From: Taeniopygia guttata
Taxonomy: Eukaryota; Chordata; Aves; Passeriformes; Estrildidae
Direction: 5' to 3'
Assembly (NCBI RefSeq): GCF_048771995.1
Contig: NC_133030.1
Span: 56,204,001 to 56,268,000 of the forward strand
Length of the DNA: 64,000 bases
Shown here: piece by piece, positions 35,015 through 49,064 of the stretch
How positions within the stretch are numbered: position 1 is the stretch's first letter
Layout: each line of letters starts with the position of its first letter
Notes under the pieces: generated by a model
Seen by the model: only the letters and a program-made list of their open reading frames with translations
Databases searched by the model: none
What the model was told of the DNA's origin: nothing
Made by a program: the position numbers and the translations under genes

Positions 35015-38000
35015 GTAAGGCTGAGATCCGCCGGGGGCGGTCGCGGGAGCGGGATCGGGAGAAGTTGGGCTAAACCCCTCTCGGGGCTGCAGCCCGGCCG
35101 GGCATCCCCGCCCCGCCGTGCCCCGCTGGGACGGGCCCGCGGCCGCCGAGGACGGAGCTCGGCAGGCGGCTCGGAGCCGCAGGAGGGATGGCTGAGCGCC
35201 GGGGGATGGAGGCGCGACAGCAGCAGGGAAGTGTAGGTGGGACCCAGTTTGGGCTGCAGGTGCGGCAGCATCGCTGGGACGGGGCCCCGCTGCCGCTTTG
35301 AGGGTACACGGGAGAGGTGCGGGCCGGTCCGGGCTGCGGATGCAACAGCGCGGTGTAAATATGGGTGGGATGGAGCCGGGATTGCAGGTGCGAGAGTGGA
35401 GCACACACAGGTGGAGGCGGTCCGGGCTGCATCGCTGGCACGATGCGGGGTTTGGGTTGCCGCTGCTGGATGTGGTCCGGGTCGCGGGTGCGGGTGTGAG
35501 GCCGGCCGGATTGCACGTGTGGGTGCAACGTGTGCGGCTGCAGGTGTGATGTGCGGGCGGGATGTGGTCCTCTGTGCCTAGGGCTGGCAGCGCGTCGTGG
35601 ATGGATGCTGTGCCCGCGTCTGCGCTGGGCCACTTTCAAGCTTTTATTTTGTAGAATTCTTTTCTGTTATTCAGTGGTTTTCAGGCGAGGTTTCCCAAGT
35701 CCCGCCCGGTTTTCCCACATAGTTCTCTCCAGCCTCATCCTCCCCTCTGCTCAATAACTCTGCTGTGATTAAATAGCTTCTTGCAACATCAGTATACAGA
35801 GCTAAATTCCAGAGCTCGTGGGTGGGGAAGGAGTGCTCAGACATACTGATTTTAGAAGAAATAGCCCAAAACGGTGCTCGTGGTTGTCCCTCCCTGTGGC
35901 ACTGTACGTTCCTTTTTTTGGATTCTTAAGACTGAAGAATTTAACTGGGTAAACACAGTGCAAAACACCTCAAGCTCCCTAGCAGACCTGCAACTCAAAC
36001 TTCTGGCTTGAGTTAGTTGAAAAGGAAAGTTGGAGTCAGCAGAGTTACAGTAAGGTTGCCGTTGTCCTACTGAACTTGCTCATAATTTGGGCTGTCTGGC
36101 CACTAATCTAATTTCTCTTCCATCCACTTAAGCTTATTTTTCCACGAAACAGAGGCTGCCAAAACCAGAGGGCAGGGGGGAGGGGATAGCAGGAATCTGA
36201 GGATATGAGATTTTTTTTTTTGTTCTGTTATAAGTTAATAATCCCATTCTAGGCTGTCATCCAAAAATATTGCTGAAAAAATGCAAGCAGTGTACAAGAC
36301 CCATTGTATAAAAGATAATCTAAATGTAGGACAGGAAGAGACCTGGCAGGTCAGCAAATCTAAACACAGAATGATATTATGCCTTATTGCACACCACTGT
36401 AATTCATTTGTTGCCAGCCTTCTGGGAAGGGGAAATTTCACACCTTAATTGAACTTATATTATAATCCTTTCTCCGATATATGGCTTTCTCTTACTTTGT
36501 ATTTGCACTATGTCTGCTTCATTCTCCCTGTCTGGTGCTTTTCTCTTATCTGTGTAGAAATAGGAGTTGCATGCTTTTCTCTTTACTGTGCAATGCCAAA
36601 CAAGCTACAACTCGCTGTCTGCTTTCATGAAGCAGGCTCCAGCTTCTGCTGATCCCTGGCAATTTTGAGCTGGGCTTCTTAATCTCCGAGTTCCCTGTGG
36701 ATGAGCAGAGCTGCAGGGCTCAGAGGTCCTGTGCTTCTCATGTTTGGACACCTCACCTAGAAATAAATCCCTCACCAGGTAGGTGCTGCAATTAACCTCC
36801 TCCTCAGGTTCCTCCTGTCCTGTGATGGGGGGTGGGAAGCTGGGATTTTCCTCTCCAGGTGTCCATATGACTTTTGTTTTCTGCTGTCAGCTCTCATTGT
36901 ATTCCAGTCATTCTGTTGATCCCATTTTTATTGCATATCCCCATGTTCTGTGCTGGTTTAGTATTCCCTCAGCTTTCTCCCACTTGCTCTGTCATGAAGG
37001 GAGAAGTTAAGTAGGATGGAATCTCCCTCACTTGCGGTGGTGACCCCTGCTAGACTCAGACTGACTCCTTCCATTTCATTGTCTGTCTGATCCTTCTAGG
37101 TCTGTACTCTGTTTATTACAAATCTTTATCTTTTGTTTGCAAACTTCTGATTTCACTGGACTGCATAGAAAATGGCTTCAAATATGTTGTAAGCTGAACT
37201 TTATCCCTGTCTTGTGTGCCAGGTATGCTGGATAGTTTTCCCAGAGTAGCTGAGCAGAAAATTTTTCTTACCAAAGCAAGCTAAGTTGCATTTTGTCCTT
37301 CTTTCCACCCAATTCACTTCCATGGCATCAGTTATTAGATGTGGGGTTTTTCTGCAGTGATTATTCTGTTGATGAGGATGTTTAACCCCCCCATTGGACT
37401 GTAACCATGAGTATAAGATGGGTGTAATTCAGCAGTGGGTAGCAGCACAGTAATGCAGGTTGGGCAGTGAAAACATTCATCGAGCTGAAACAGCTGAAGG
37501 AACTTCAGACAAATTCAGTGTTCATGTCTGAGCTCAGATTAAGCTCCCACTTGAATATCCTTGCTCTTAATATTTGCAGTAAGGTCTATCAATAATGATT
37601 CAGAGAAAATACCACTGAACCAACAAAGTCAGGTCATGGCATCACACAGTGACACTGAACAAATCCAGCTCTGCTCAGGCCAAAATACTGCGGTTGGTAA
37701 GTGCTGATAAACATAAGGAGTTATCCCTACTCCATTAACATTGTTGCTTTTTATATAACTAGGTGAAAAACACCTAAATATTTTGCAGAAGGTAGACTGC
37801 AGCATGATACCCCTCATGTTCAGTGCATGACTACCTGCTTCTGACCTAATAGATCGTAATCCCTTTGGCATTATCCACGAAGCTCAGGTTTATTCCAGTG
37901 TTTCTCAGCATTGCCTGTGAGCAGTTTATCATGCAGTGTTCATGATCTTGGTCTTGCAGAGGTTGCCTTCCTCTCCCAATGGCCAGAAAAAGCACTGAGA

Positions 38001-39818
38001 GCACCAAGTGCTGCAACAGGATGGGCAAACAATCAGTGTTTTAATTTTACTGAGATTTCTCCAGTCCTGTGCTGCCAACCAAAATGCTAAGAACAAATTT
38101 GGGGATGGAAGCAAGTCACATCAAATTTTGAGTTTTGACTGTCTCCTTCTAAAGAAGGGCAGCTTCATGCTCACAGGTCTGGTGTGGGGCTGTCACACCA
38201 TTCCAGTGGTTCCAGTTCTGCAGGCATGCTTTAAGGACTGGAGTGAAGTACAAATTGGGAATGCTTAAAAAAAGCATTTGAGTGACTTTTCAGTGCCTCG
38301 CAGATTCCTTGTCAAGGGCAAGTATCCTCTGGCTCCTTTTTCCTAGGGAAAAATAATAATGAGCAACAGATAAGTTTTATGATTGCTACCAGATAATGCC
38401 AGTGGTAGATGAGGTGATTTTATGAAACTGAATACGGAAGAAAATAGGGTGTGGGGTTCAAGCATGAGGCCCTGAGTCATTGCCTGGCATCTACAGGAGT
38501 GCCCAAAATTAAAAGTGATTGTGTGATGTGGCAGACGAACATTTGTTGCTGCTCTGTCAGTCAGCCTTTCACATCTGCAGAAAGCATCAGGAGAGCATCT
38601 AACAGCATGGTGGGTTTTCTGTTTGATGTAATGAACACATATTGTTCATGGATTCAGCTGTTTCTACTATTTTAATACCTGAGCTGACATTTCAAAGACT
38701 AGGAATGCTGGAGCCACAGATCAATGAGAATCTTAAGCAAGCAGTAGTGTTTGCAAAAAGCTCTGTAGCATTTGATGGTGTATTTCAAGGTCTCTGAAAA
38801 ACCAGCTGAGTTGATACAGGACACCAGACAAAGCCAGAAAGGACTGAGAGACAGTGGATGAAGTCCTCATTCCAGCATTGGAGTCACTCAGCTGACTCCA
38901 AAATGTTTAATGACCACAAAAAAAACAGATCGCTTCAGGAGGGACATTGCTCCAGCACTGTGTCCAGTATCGCAGGAACAGACAAATGAAGAGCTGCCAA
39001 ATGCTGTAGTTGGTAAGGCCTGATGTTGAACTTGGCATGGTTGTAATAATTATCACCAGATGGTGCTACTTGGCATTGACTTCCCTCTTGGTATTTTTAC
39101 CAGACCTTTATTCAGCTGAGGTGTGAACAGTATTCATTTTGTGGAATGTTAGAGGCCGGAGCAGGGATTTGCTCTTTGCACTGCTGTTCCATCAGTCTGT
39201 GAGCAGGTGTCCTCAGTCACTCCTCGGTGCTGAGGACTTCCCCACAAGGTACACAAGGAAAGTTTCAGCTGGTGGTTTGCATTGCTGCTCACAGAGTACC
39301 TGCAGACTCTCTGACACTGATTTTACCCCAGACCCAATTTGCAAAGCCATCGTTGCCTCTGCTGCTCCCAGGCTGATGGCTGATGCTAACACAGGACATC
39401 ACTTGTGGCAGCTGGCCACCTTAGAACTTTGTGGGTCTCCACTTTTCCAGATGGGAAAGCTGAGTCACATTTTAACAAGCAAGGACATCAGAGGAATTTG
39501 TAGATTGCTCCAGGAAAGTGTGGGAAAGAAGGCATCCTGCAACCATAAAACCTCTATATTTAGTGGTACTTTAAAATGGAAAGTGTTGGTGATTTTGCCG
39601 TTGCAGAGGTCAAATGAGCTCCAGTCCCATTTGCTCTGCACGGGGGGCCATAGCTGCCTGTCCCACCCCTTCCCTGTGTTCCCGAGGGTGGGACACTCCA
39701 GCCCCACTGCTGTCCTGGGGACTGCAAGGCGAGCCCTTCCCTTGCCGGGGGCACAGCCTCTCCCAGCACACCCTGGCTGGCAGAGGGGATGAAGGGAGGG
39801 AAGCAGCAGTAGCCCCCA

Positions 39819-39840
39819 GGGCAGCAGCAGCAGCAGCAGA
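39819..39840. repeat. (CAG)n microsatellite
   Basis: About six to seven GCA/CAG units; short and uninterrupted. Confidence 0.9.
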
Positions 39841-40924
39841 GCCCCTTTCCTTTCTCCAGATCAATGAATGAGGTTTGCATCATCTTGACTGCTTGATTTA
39901 TTTAGTTATTTATAGTTTGGGTGAGCAGCTCTGCTTTTGTCAGTGCAGCTAAGGCATAGCTGTTAGGCTGGGCTCCGTGGGTTAAGTTGCATTATTTTTA
40001 ATGAGGCAGCTATCTCCGTGCTGCTTCTGTTCTGCTGGCTTCCCCTTTCTGGGAGCTGTCTGCTCTTTGCTTGTCCTGCTAAGTCATTGCTGAGCATTGG
40101 CTGGAAGCAGTGAGCTAAGCATTAGCTTTATTTTCTGACAGAGGCCCCAGCTGGAAACAGAAGTTCCCATAGTACAGGGCAGCAGCTTTTTGTGAGCAGT
40201 GCTTTTTTTCCCACAGCCTACTGAGAAGTCAAACCGTGGCAAATGGTCTGACCCAGATCAAGGTGCTTCACCTAAATAAAAGGATGGCCCCTGCTGCCAG
40301 AGGATTTACTCCCAGGAGTGGGTGCAGCCCTCACCAGGGGCTGCAGGAGGAGAGGCAAAGCCACACAGCCCTCCCTGGACCATTCCTTGTGCACTGGCTC
40401 ATCTCTTCCATCAGCACTGCAGTGCTGAGCCCATTCTCTCTGTCCCAGCGGGTCTCCTGGGGGCACAGGGTAGCACTGGGAGGTTCTGGGGAGCAGCTCT
40501 GGGGTTTTGTCCCCCTCACAGCCCACAGCTGTGCACCCTGGGTGGCTGCATCAGCTGTGTGAGTAAGCCTCCCTCCTGCCCCAGAAACAGCCACAATCTC
40601 CTCTGTGTGTTTCTAGCTCAGAAAAGGCTGATTCATTCTCTGAAGCAGATTAATTACTTCTGCTATTTAGAAAAGAAAAGAAAAAAAGAAGATAAATCCT
40701 TTAGAATTGGTCGGCTTAACTTTCAACTGGGTGCACAATGCAGTGAAGCAAATCTGCTCTGAGCCAGAGCAAAGAAGTTCACACGGAGTAAGAAACTGTA
40801 AGAATGCAATATTTACCTGTCGTGTCAGCAGTGGGCTCTGTGATTTAGAAAGTATTTGTGAATGTGTCTTCTTCTTGACTTATATAACAAATGGCGCAAA
40901 TGTGAGCCTGCCATGAAGATGAAC

Positions 40925-40948
40925 GGGGTGGGGGGGTGGGGGGGGGGA
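40925..40948 (+). repeat. G-rich tract, quadruplex-capable
   Basis: A run of G4, T, G7, T, G10 on the + strand fits the pattern of a G-quadruplex-forming sequence. It lies in the probable intron 1 of INF2. Confidence 0.9.
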
Positions 40949-43900
40949 ACAAATGTTTTTATTCCCTGATACATTTTATAACTTGTTTCCTTTCTGGTTT
41001 GTGTCATGCCGATGTGGCAGCAGGCTCCCTGAGTACCTCTCATCTGAAAACTGGCTGAGCTGCTCCATTTCCCCCTTGGAAGGCTGCTTTCCAAGCCTGC
41101 CTGGCTGTGCTCACTTGTTTATGCACTGATGGGCTGTAGTTTCCCATTTCAGAACAAGCTGTCCAATATTCATGAGTTATTTTATATTTATCCAGTTCTG
41201 AAGCTTCTTTTATAAGCCTGGGGATAAATTTTGGGTTTTGTTGTTTCCATTACTGGAAATGGACTGAACCTTCACAAACATTAGCAAGCCTTAAATAAGG
41301 CCTCTATTTATCTAAAAAGGAAGGGAAAGGACTAACACAAAGCTAAATTGATTTACAAGCCTGTAATTCCCAAACCCCTGTTCTGATAACATATGTAAGA
41401 AAGCAAGCCATATGTGAAGAGATGAATCACTTATAAATTTATATCCTAATATTCATTGTGCATTAACTTATCAGACAAATATAGTGATTTTCCTCTTGAA
41501 GATTAATGACAGCCACATGTTCAGCTGGCATAAAGCACTGCAACTCTTTGGACTATTCAAACCTGAGGATATGATTGAACAACTAATTTGTTTGCAAAGA
41601 ACAAAATAGTATCTAAAGTGATAAGGAGAAACTGAAAAGTGTCAAAATGATAATCATTAGATATCCTGCCTGTATAGTAAGGTCATTTTGACCAAGCATG
41701 AGACCTTTCCCATGATCCCCAGTTGGCTGGCCCATACTAAAATCTCTTCACATTAATACAAAGACTTAGCTGGAGCTGGAAAGTTAGTGTCTAAGAGGAC
41801 AATTTTAGGCCCTCTCAAAACAGCTGTAATGAGTACTGTAGCAAAATGAAAGGTTAAACCTGTTAATGTTTTAGGATTACTGTGTTATAAAATAGGCTCT
41901 TCAAACTTCTTTACCCAGCAGCAGAGAAAATACTCGGAAGGCATCTTTGGGAGTGGATTAATGTTGAAATCATGCTAAGCCAGCCTTCTTCAAGCATTTA
42001 TTTTAAACAGCTCAAATGCTTAACTTCTTGAATTAGCAGCTGAGCAGGTTCTCTCATTACCCTTGGTAATGTTCATATTCACACAAGCGAGCAGAAAAGT
42101 ACCTGGCAGTACCTGGCTGTTCTTAATGTCTGCAATACTTGCTTTGCCCATGCCATTAGGAATCCTGGCTGTGGTCAGCCTTATCTGAACAAAAACACTC
42201 AGGATGTTTGCATTTGGGCTGTTCACCAGATGAGATACCAACCCCTGTGATTCAGCAGCAGCTGAATGGAAAAGCTGATCTCCGTAGGAGGGAATCGCGT
42301 TTGCAACCTGTTTGGAGAACAGCTGGAAAAACACTTCCTCCTTCTGCACCATTCTGATGTCTTGGTAGCTTTGTTCAGAAGGGATGTCAGTAAATATGGG
42401 TCTGGGTAGCTCTTTGGCTTAGTGATGCCTTCAACCCTTTCCTCTGTGGACCTTCAGCATCAAACTGGTTTCTAGGGAAGAGCTGCTGCCTGCTGAAGAT
42501 CTTCACCCTTGTGCAGGTGGGGAGGGTTTGTGCTTGTGCTGGAAGGACACAGCTAAACCCTGGACAGGAGCTGCCTGCCTCTCTCCCTCTGGGGCAGAGC
42601 TCAGAAGGTCTTTTTTCTGTAATTACATCTTTTTGCTGCTGCAGCACCAGCATGTGTACTCGGGAGCAGAGTTCAGCTGCCGTGGCACCCTTCATCCTGG
42701 CAGTGCCTAAGCAGTTCTCCTGCAGCCTTAGCACGGGTGCACTACACATATGCAGGATAAATAACAAATATTAGGCTTCTTACCTAAGCTTAGGAGCATA
42801 TACATCCTTTGGAAACCTGTACATGGCTCTGGGCAGAACTGCTGGTGCAGTTTGATGTTTTGGCAGAGATTTTTGTCAACACCTTTCCAAATTAAGCTCC
42901 AGGTTCCTCACAGTTCATGGTTTAATCTCCTCAGGTGGAAGCACCCTCCCCAAAACACCCTCCCTAAAACACCCTCCCCATGTTTCTTTCTTGCAGAATC
43001 TTCCTACCAAAAGAACTGCAGAGCAAATGTTATGGGTGTTTTAAGCAGATCAACCCCATTCAATACAGTTCCCAGAAATATGCTACTGGCAGTCGCAGAG
43101 TCCTTTATTTTTGTTATCGGAAGTATTCATCAGATAAAGACTACTTCAGAAGGCTTTTTTCCCCCTCCTTCTAACATCCTCTAAAGTGAATGCATTCAGC
43201 CACAAAGCAATCAGAGAGCTGGTCTGTGACAAGAGAGCTGGAGAGGAGAGATGTCAGTCTTCAAGGAGAGTAGGGCAATTCATAAGAGCCAGCAGCAGTC
43301 AGCTCTGCAGTTCCTGTCTCGCTCCCATGGTTTCCTGGGGATGCTCAGATGTCTCTGCTCCCCACAAGGCAGCAAACCAGCTGCTATCACTGTGCTGTCC
43401 CAATACCTGGGAAGGTCATCATTACTTTACCCCATTTACATCCCAGTAGCTCTTCTGGCATTTCCTGCTGTCCCCAGTGCATAAGGTCATGTTGCAAAGG
43501 TCAGAGGACCTGTGGGCAGGGGTAGGATTTAACTCTTCCCTTAAATTTTACTTTGTTCTCTCCCTAAATTTGTATGTCTTCATCCATGCCTAATTCCACT
43601 TCAGTGCCATTTTAGCACTTTGTTTGTCTCTGGTCCTTCTGCTTACTTAACTCAGAGTTCAGTTCTCAAATGAACAGAGAAATTGAATTATCCAAGTTTA
43701 TTTCCCTAATTTTTCCCCTGTAGACATGTAGTTATCACTGGCCCCGTAGGTGCCACAGTACCCAACAAAACCCATCACAGAGATGCAGAAGTGAATACTT
43801 CACCTTTCATTCTTGAATAACATCTGTGCTGATGTTTAGTGAGAAGAGGGATTTTAGACATGATCACCTAGAAAGAGCCATTGCAGCAGCCCTCTGGCTG

Positions 43901-46900
43901 GCACAGGTATCTCTGCCAGCCCAAAATGTGCTGGGTGTTCCCCTTCCAAAACCCTCGACATGACTTCCTTGAAAAGGCACTGGCATGGGAATGAACTTTT
44001 CACAGAAATGTAGAGCAGCAAGAAGACACTGATTGCTGTAATTAGGAATAATCTAATTCCTTAAGGCAAATGGGTTGTATTTATGTCTGTTTAATTGGAT
44101 TTCTGGATTTTGTGGACTGGCCATGTGGGCAGTCAAGCCAATGCAGTGTGATTCAGAGGCAGCAGAGTGATACTCAAAAAGTAGAGGATCTCTGCTATAC
44201 TTGACCTAGCATGGCACTTAATTCTTGATGTAATCTATTTGATTTTGGTGTAGTTACTATTCAGAGGACCATCAAATCATCTGCTAGAATATTGGAGTAA
44301 AATTGGGCTGATTTACTGGGGGAAAACCATTTAGCCCTCTTTCTGAGCAACTTGAAAGTTCATGTTCATGTGGCCTGCAGAGGAGCAGTGCAGCCTGAGA
44401 GCTGGTTTTCCTGCTTTTCAGCCCAATTTCTCCACTTCTGCTTTTTTGCTTTTGGGGTTTTTGGGGCTTTTTTTGTGGGATTTTGTTGGGTGGGGTTTTT
44501 TCATGTCGGAAATGATGGAGCCTTTCTAAAAGGAGAAACATTTCTGTAACATTGCTCAGATCCAGGCTTCAGATGAAACGTAATGGGACCTGATTAATAA
44601 CCTTTTACATTGCTTCCATGGTTTTCAAGGACAGGAATTTGCACCATCACAATCCTTTCTTTGCAGGATTTCTTCCTCTTATATTTTTTCCCCTAAAACC
44701 TGCTGTGAGACTGGTCCTGCTCTCAAGAGCCAGATTAGTGACTAATCTTTTGAACATGGGGATTACACTTCAGGAGTGCATGAAATGTTAAGGGACATTC
44801 ATTTACTGTTGTAAAACCCATCCTGAATTAACAATAGCCTTGGATTGTATGGGCACACCCCCAGAGTGTTTCCTATGGCAGGATGGGGAATTATGCAGAG
44901 TCATTTCCCTGGACATTACATTGTTATGATGAAACTGTTTTAATTAGAAAGCACGGGGGCAATTTGGTCTCTTAAAGGCCAGCTGAATTTGGACTTAAGG
45001 GTAGACAGATCAATGTATTTCTAATTCTGGTGGAGTCGTGCTCATGCACACAAGGCTGGAGTTTCCCACCTAACGCAGGAAGACTCTTGATGTGGGTTCC
45101 AACTTTTGATGATCTGGGAGGTTCAGTTCAGGGTAGAACCTCACAGAGTAAGAAATAAACATATGAAGCCCAACTGCTACCCCTGAGCCAGACAGGAGGC
45201 TTATACTGAAATGGGCCATGTTGAAATATTCACAATTTAATAATGACTGGGTTTCAGTTAACACCTCCTGAGAGGCTGAGTGGATGCATTTTGCAGCTGT
45301 GGCTCGCAAACTAGCTTTCACATGAAATATCAACCAGAAACACACAGAGATATCTTCTGTAAAAAAGAGCTTTTAATGTCTTCAGAGCCTGCTCAGCCCA
45401 TAAAAGCTGGGCTGAAGCTCAGCAGGATCTTAGTGTTGCCCAGTGAAAGCAGAATTCTTGTGATTGAGTGAGCCCTGTCCAGAGGACACTGCCTGAGCTC
45501 CCAGCCTTTGCTATGTGGCCCCTCTCCTAGGGTAGGCAGCCTTGGGTTAGACATCCTCAGTATTTTAAGGTGTCCTGGTTCTTCCAGCATTGCAAAGACC
45601 CCTGAGGTCTTGCCCTGTTTAAAGCTCTGGTGCCACAAAGCTGGAAAACCCAGCACAGCTTATGCAAGAGGCAAGGGGCTGTCCCCACCCACACCCGTGC
45701 TCTCCATCCCACCACCCTGACCACCCTGCATCCTCTTTTTTCCTTCTCATTGTTTTTCCTTTCCTTTGCCAGATCATTACCCTGCTTTGGTGATTCCCCT
45801 GCTTTGGGTCACCCCATGGCAGGAGTGCTTTTTCATATTGGGACTCAGACATGGAGTGGGGGCAAGGCTCCCACCTTCCCAGCCCACGGGGAAGTGACAC
45901 CCTGCCAGCCACCAGCACAGGGTGAATGAGGGTGACAAATGACATGCAAAAACCTTCCCTGGAGGCTACAGTAAAGTCACTTCTTGGACCTTTCTGGAGG
46001 GTGGTATTTGCATGCTATCAGACACTGACATCCTGTTGAACTTTCTTAGAGCCTGTGAATTATAACACTCGTTTGGGGATTTACAGTATCTTGACTAAAG
46101 GTTGCGTGATGACAGAAGGAGAAAAGGAGCTGGCTGGGGAAGGGAAGGATCACACAACTTGTTGAGAAGTATCCTTCCATGTGGGAGAAACAATGGAATC
46201 ATTTGGCTTCAGCTCTGAGGTAGGAATTCTTCCCTCTGACAGTTTTCTCTGGCATCCTGGGGAGGTTTTTTAAAACATCAACAACAAAAAAAAAAGGCAA
46301 TAAAAGGGTCTTGGCTCTCATATCTGCTTGTGTGACAGCTTCCCACAGAGCAGAAACCAGGAGTCTTAGAAAGTTAGCACTGCATTGTCCATGTTGCTGG
46401 GTAACAGTTTCTGCTCCTCACATGACCCCAAATGATAATAATAAATTGCATCCCAAAATGCTGAGTGGTGGTGAAATTGCTGGCAGATCGAGCTGCTGCT
46501 CCTGCCTGAGCATGTGGACACTGGATTGGTGGGACTCCAGACCCACCTTACTCCCATCAGAGTTTTCATGGGATCTGGAGCCAAGTCCATTCCTTTCTGG
46601 CTGGAGTCAGATGTGTCTCTGGCTCCCAGCAGTGGGGAAGGACTGGGGTGAAGTGCTGGTGGCCCCACTTGGTGCAGCACAGCTGGGGGCTGCCACCCTC
46701 TGTGTGGGGCCAGTGCTGGCCACCACCTCACATCCCTCCAGCGTGGAGCCTGCTGTGCCTGCCAGGGGCTGTGGTGGCACGTCAGGGTGCCCAGGGGTCA
46801 TGCCCACCATGGGAAGCTTCTGATACTGGTCTGACTTGGCACTCACACAGTTTCCCTCCCCGCCACAGTGGCAGTGACCATTACAGAAACAAAATCTGAC

Positions 46901-47166
46901 AGCTGCACCAGTCTGGCTTAAAGCTGGCTCACCACGTTAAGGGAAGTGATTATTGTGTCTTCACACTTATAGTAACAAAGAGTGGTTTCAAACCCATTTG
47001 AAGCTAAGCTCATGGAACCTCTGATATAAATAAGGGTTTAGAGGCCACTGAAGATCCTGACATAAATGTCCTTGAGCATCTCACTTGAGCTGGATTTGTT
47101 TGTGGTCCATTAGCAGCCCAATGAGAAATTTGTTTATTTACTGAGGAAGAAGGCACTGGCAATTTC

Positions 47167-47190
47167 CTTTTTTTTTTTTTTTTTTTTTTA
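47167..47190. repeat. Poly-T tract of about 20 or more bases
   Basis: An uninterrupted T run. It could be the rc of a retroposed poly-A tail, but no element is recognisable next to it. Confidence 0.9.
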
Positions 47191-49064
47191 TGGTTGGGTT
47201 AAACCTCGTGCAACTCCAGTGCTACCAATACATATTGAATGGACACATTTACCCATTTGGTGAGACATCACACAATAGTGTAGTCTGTAGTTGCCCAGGA
47301 GAGAAAAGCTGTGCTGGCACATGGCATCCTAATAGTGGTGAATGGGACAGAATCAGAACCCTGTTTTTCCTTTATTTGTGAAATAATAAGCTATACTGGA
47401 AAAATACATACAAATTTATACCAGTGTGGCCGCTCTTTGTCAATGCACTGAAGTTCTTTTCTGGGAATTTGCTGCCAGCAGAAGCCACTGCCAGCCCAGT
47501 GCCAGGCCCAGTCGGAGTGTGGATGGCACAGTTCCTGCCCACCAGCTGCAGCTGGGTGTGTGTCCATGCTCCCTCATTTCCTAAAGATAAAATATTCCCC
47601 ATAATGGTTTGCAGCACTGCTGAGGCCACAGCTGACCTGGGCTGTGTTGTGAGAGCTCCTGTAGGCTGTGCCAAAGCACAGCACAGTGTGCCAGAGACCT
47701 TCTTCAGTACTGAAGAGCAAGAGTGGGCACTCATTCCAAAACCTTTCATTTTTTGATCATAAATCACACATTCTGGCCTCTGATACAGGTGATCTACAGA
47801 ATATGTAGATCTAAAGACTGCTGAGGCTGCTGGCCATGGCAGCAGAAGGATGGAGCAGCACTTGGTTAGCATGCTGGGGCAAGGTCTGTTGTGCAAACCA
47901 TGCCTTTGTTTGCTTGCCTGAATTTCCCACCATGCTGCCCTGGGAGACTGAAAATGCTGCTGGTTCCTACAGACACTGATGGGCCCACACCAGGGGGTCA
48001 GGTTGGTGTCTAAAATAGAGATCTGTGGCTTCCCCCAACTCATCTTGGTGCATGGGAGGATGGTTTGTTGGCCTTGATGTGGGTGAACTCTTCCGACACT
48101 GCACAGGAAAACAACAGCACAAATGAAAGCAAAACGAGAGGTGAAGGAAATACATCACACTTCCAGAAGTGATTTTGGAAAGCACAAAGCCAGGATGTTG
48201 TTTCTTTTTAGGGACTGAGTAGTCTGACATGTTGCAAAATACAAAGGCTTGGCATATTCCCAGCAGCAGAGGGAAAAGTGGAGCTCCCCAGAAGCGAAAC
48301 CTGTCATTAGCAGTCAGCCAGGCAGAACAGGCTCCTGAGTGCCAGGAACAGGCATGGAAGGGAGGGAGGACTGAGCAGCATAAAGGAGCTTTTCTCACCC
48401 TGGCAGTCTTGTGGAGGGGAGCAGAAGGCTGTGAGGGCAGCATGTGGGATTGGGATGCTCCCAGAGTTCTTCTAAGGGCAGCAAGGAGCTGCTGTTCCCC
48501 CTGACACACATCAGCCCCCAAGTCCTATTCTTCTACATAGGCAATGGGTCTACTCCCCAAAAAATCAGGATAGTTTTGACTTGCAGTTTTCCTCCCTTTT
48601 GTTTTCACTCAATTATGCTTAGCTGCCCTGAGAAATCTCTTTTTACATGTCCTCCCCAGTCCTTGCTGTGATCCGTGTCATCCTGGAGGCATGTAATAAT
48701 TTAGACTGAAAGCTGTGCTGTGCAGCTCTGTTCTCCACAGCTTCACAGGCTGGAGGAAGTATTGATGTGCCCTGATTTATCTCCCACAGATGTCATCTCC
48801 CTAGGAGTGGACTTGAAGGACAGAGAGGCACAGAAAACTGAATCTGGGAAGCACCTGATTTAGAAAGAAAGGAGGAGAAAATTTTACAGACCAGGTTGGA
48901 TGGATGCAGGGAATATTATAACTCTGCAAACGCAGTGATACAAGGAGTTGGCACCATGAATTGTGATGTTGCTGTTGCCATGTGCAAGAACACAAGCTCT
49001 CGGGATATCTTTATGTTTTCCAAAGGAACCTCCTAAAATTAAGACTACTTTTACACTGATGCTC

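Larger units (their letters stand above)
34450..35600 (+). promoter_or_regulatory. CpG island, probable INF2 promoter
   Basis: A sharp block of GC-rich, CpG-dense DNA about 1.1 kb long, standing out from AT-rich flanks, with many GC boxes and CGG/GCG runs. It is the only strong CpG island in the window. INF2 on the same strand needs an upstream non-coding exon (its first coding exon opens with an acceptor), and no other island lies between here and 53.1 kb. Assignment to INF2 is inference from position. The island could also fire to the left, and the right half (35200-35560) has loose GTGCGGGTG-like repeats. Confidence 0.7.
35620..49064 (+). other. Long non-coding stretch, probable INF2 intron 1 (first part)
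   Basis: No coding exon is recognisable. The stretch has ordinary avian base composition with T-rich patches, a G-rich tract at 40925, a short CAG run at 39820, a 14-bp ACACCCTCCC-type triplication at about 42943-42980 and a poly-T tract at 47167. Open frames at 39139-39792, 46311-46823 and 47372-48043 lack recognisable domains and splice context. Confidence 0.7.

Noticed and set aside
34314..35639. Minus-strand frames of 189-334 codons across the CpG island
   Set aside because: GC-rich DNA lacks stop codons by chance; sequences are Pro/Arg/Ala-rich, overlap each other in different frames and show no domain.
42020..42352. 110-codon minus-strand frame with a plausible-looking composition
   Set aside because: No recognisable family and no flanking splice signals that would join it to another exon.
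47372..48043. 223-codon minus-strand frame
   Set aside because: No domain, no splice or promoter context, overlapping + frame of similar style; judged chance.
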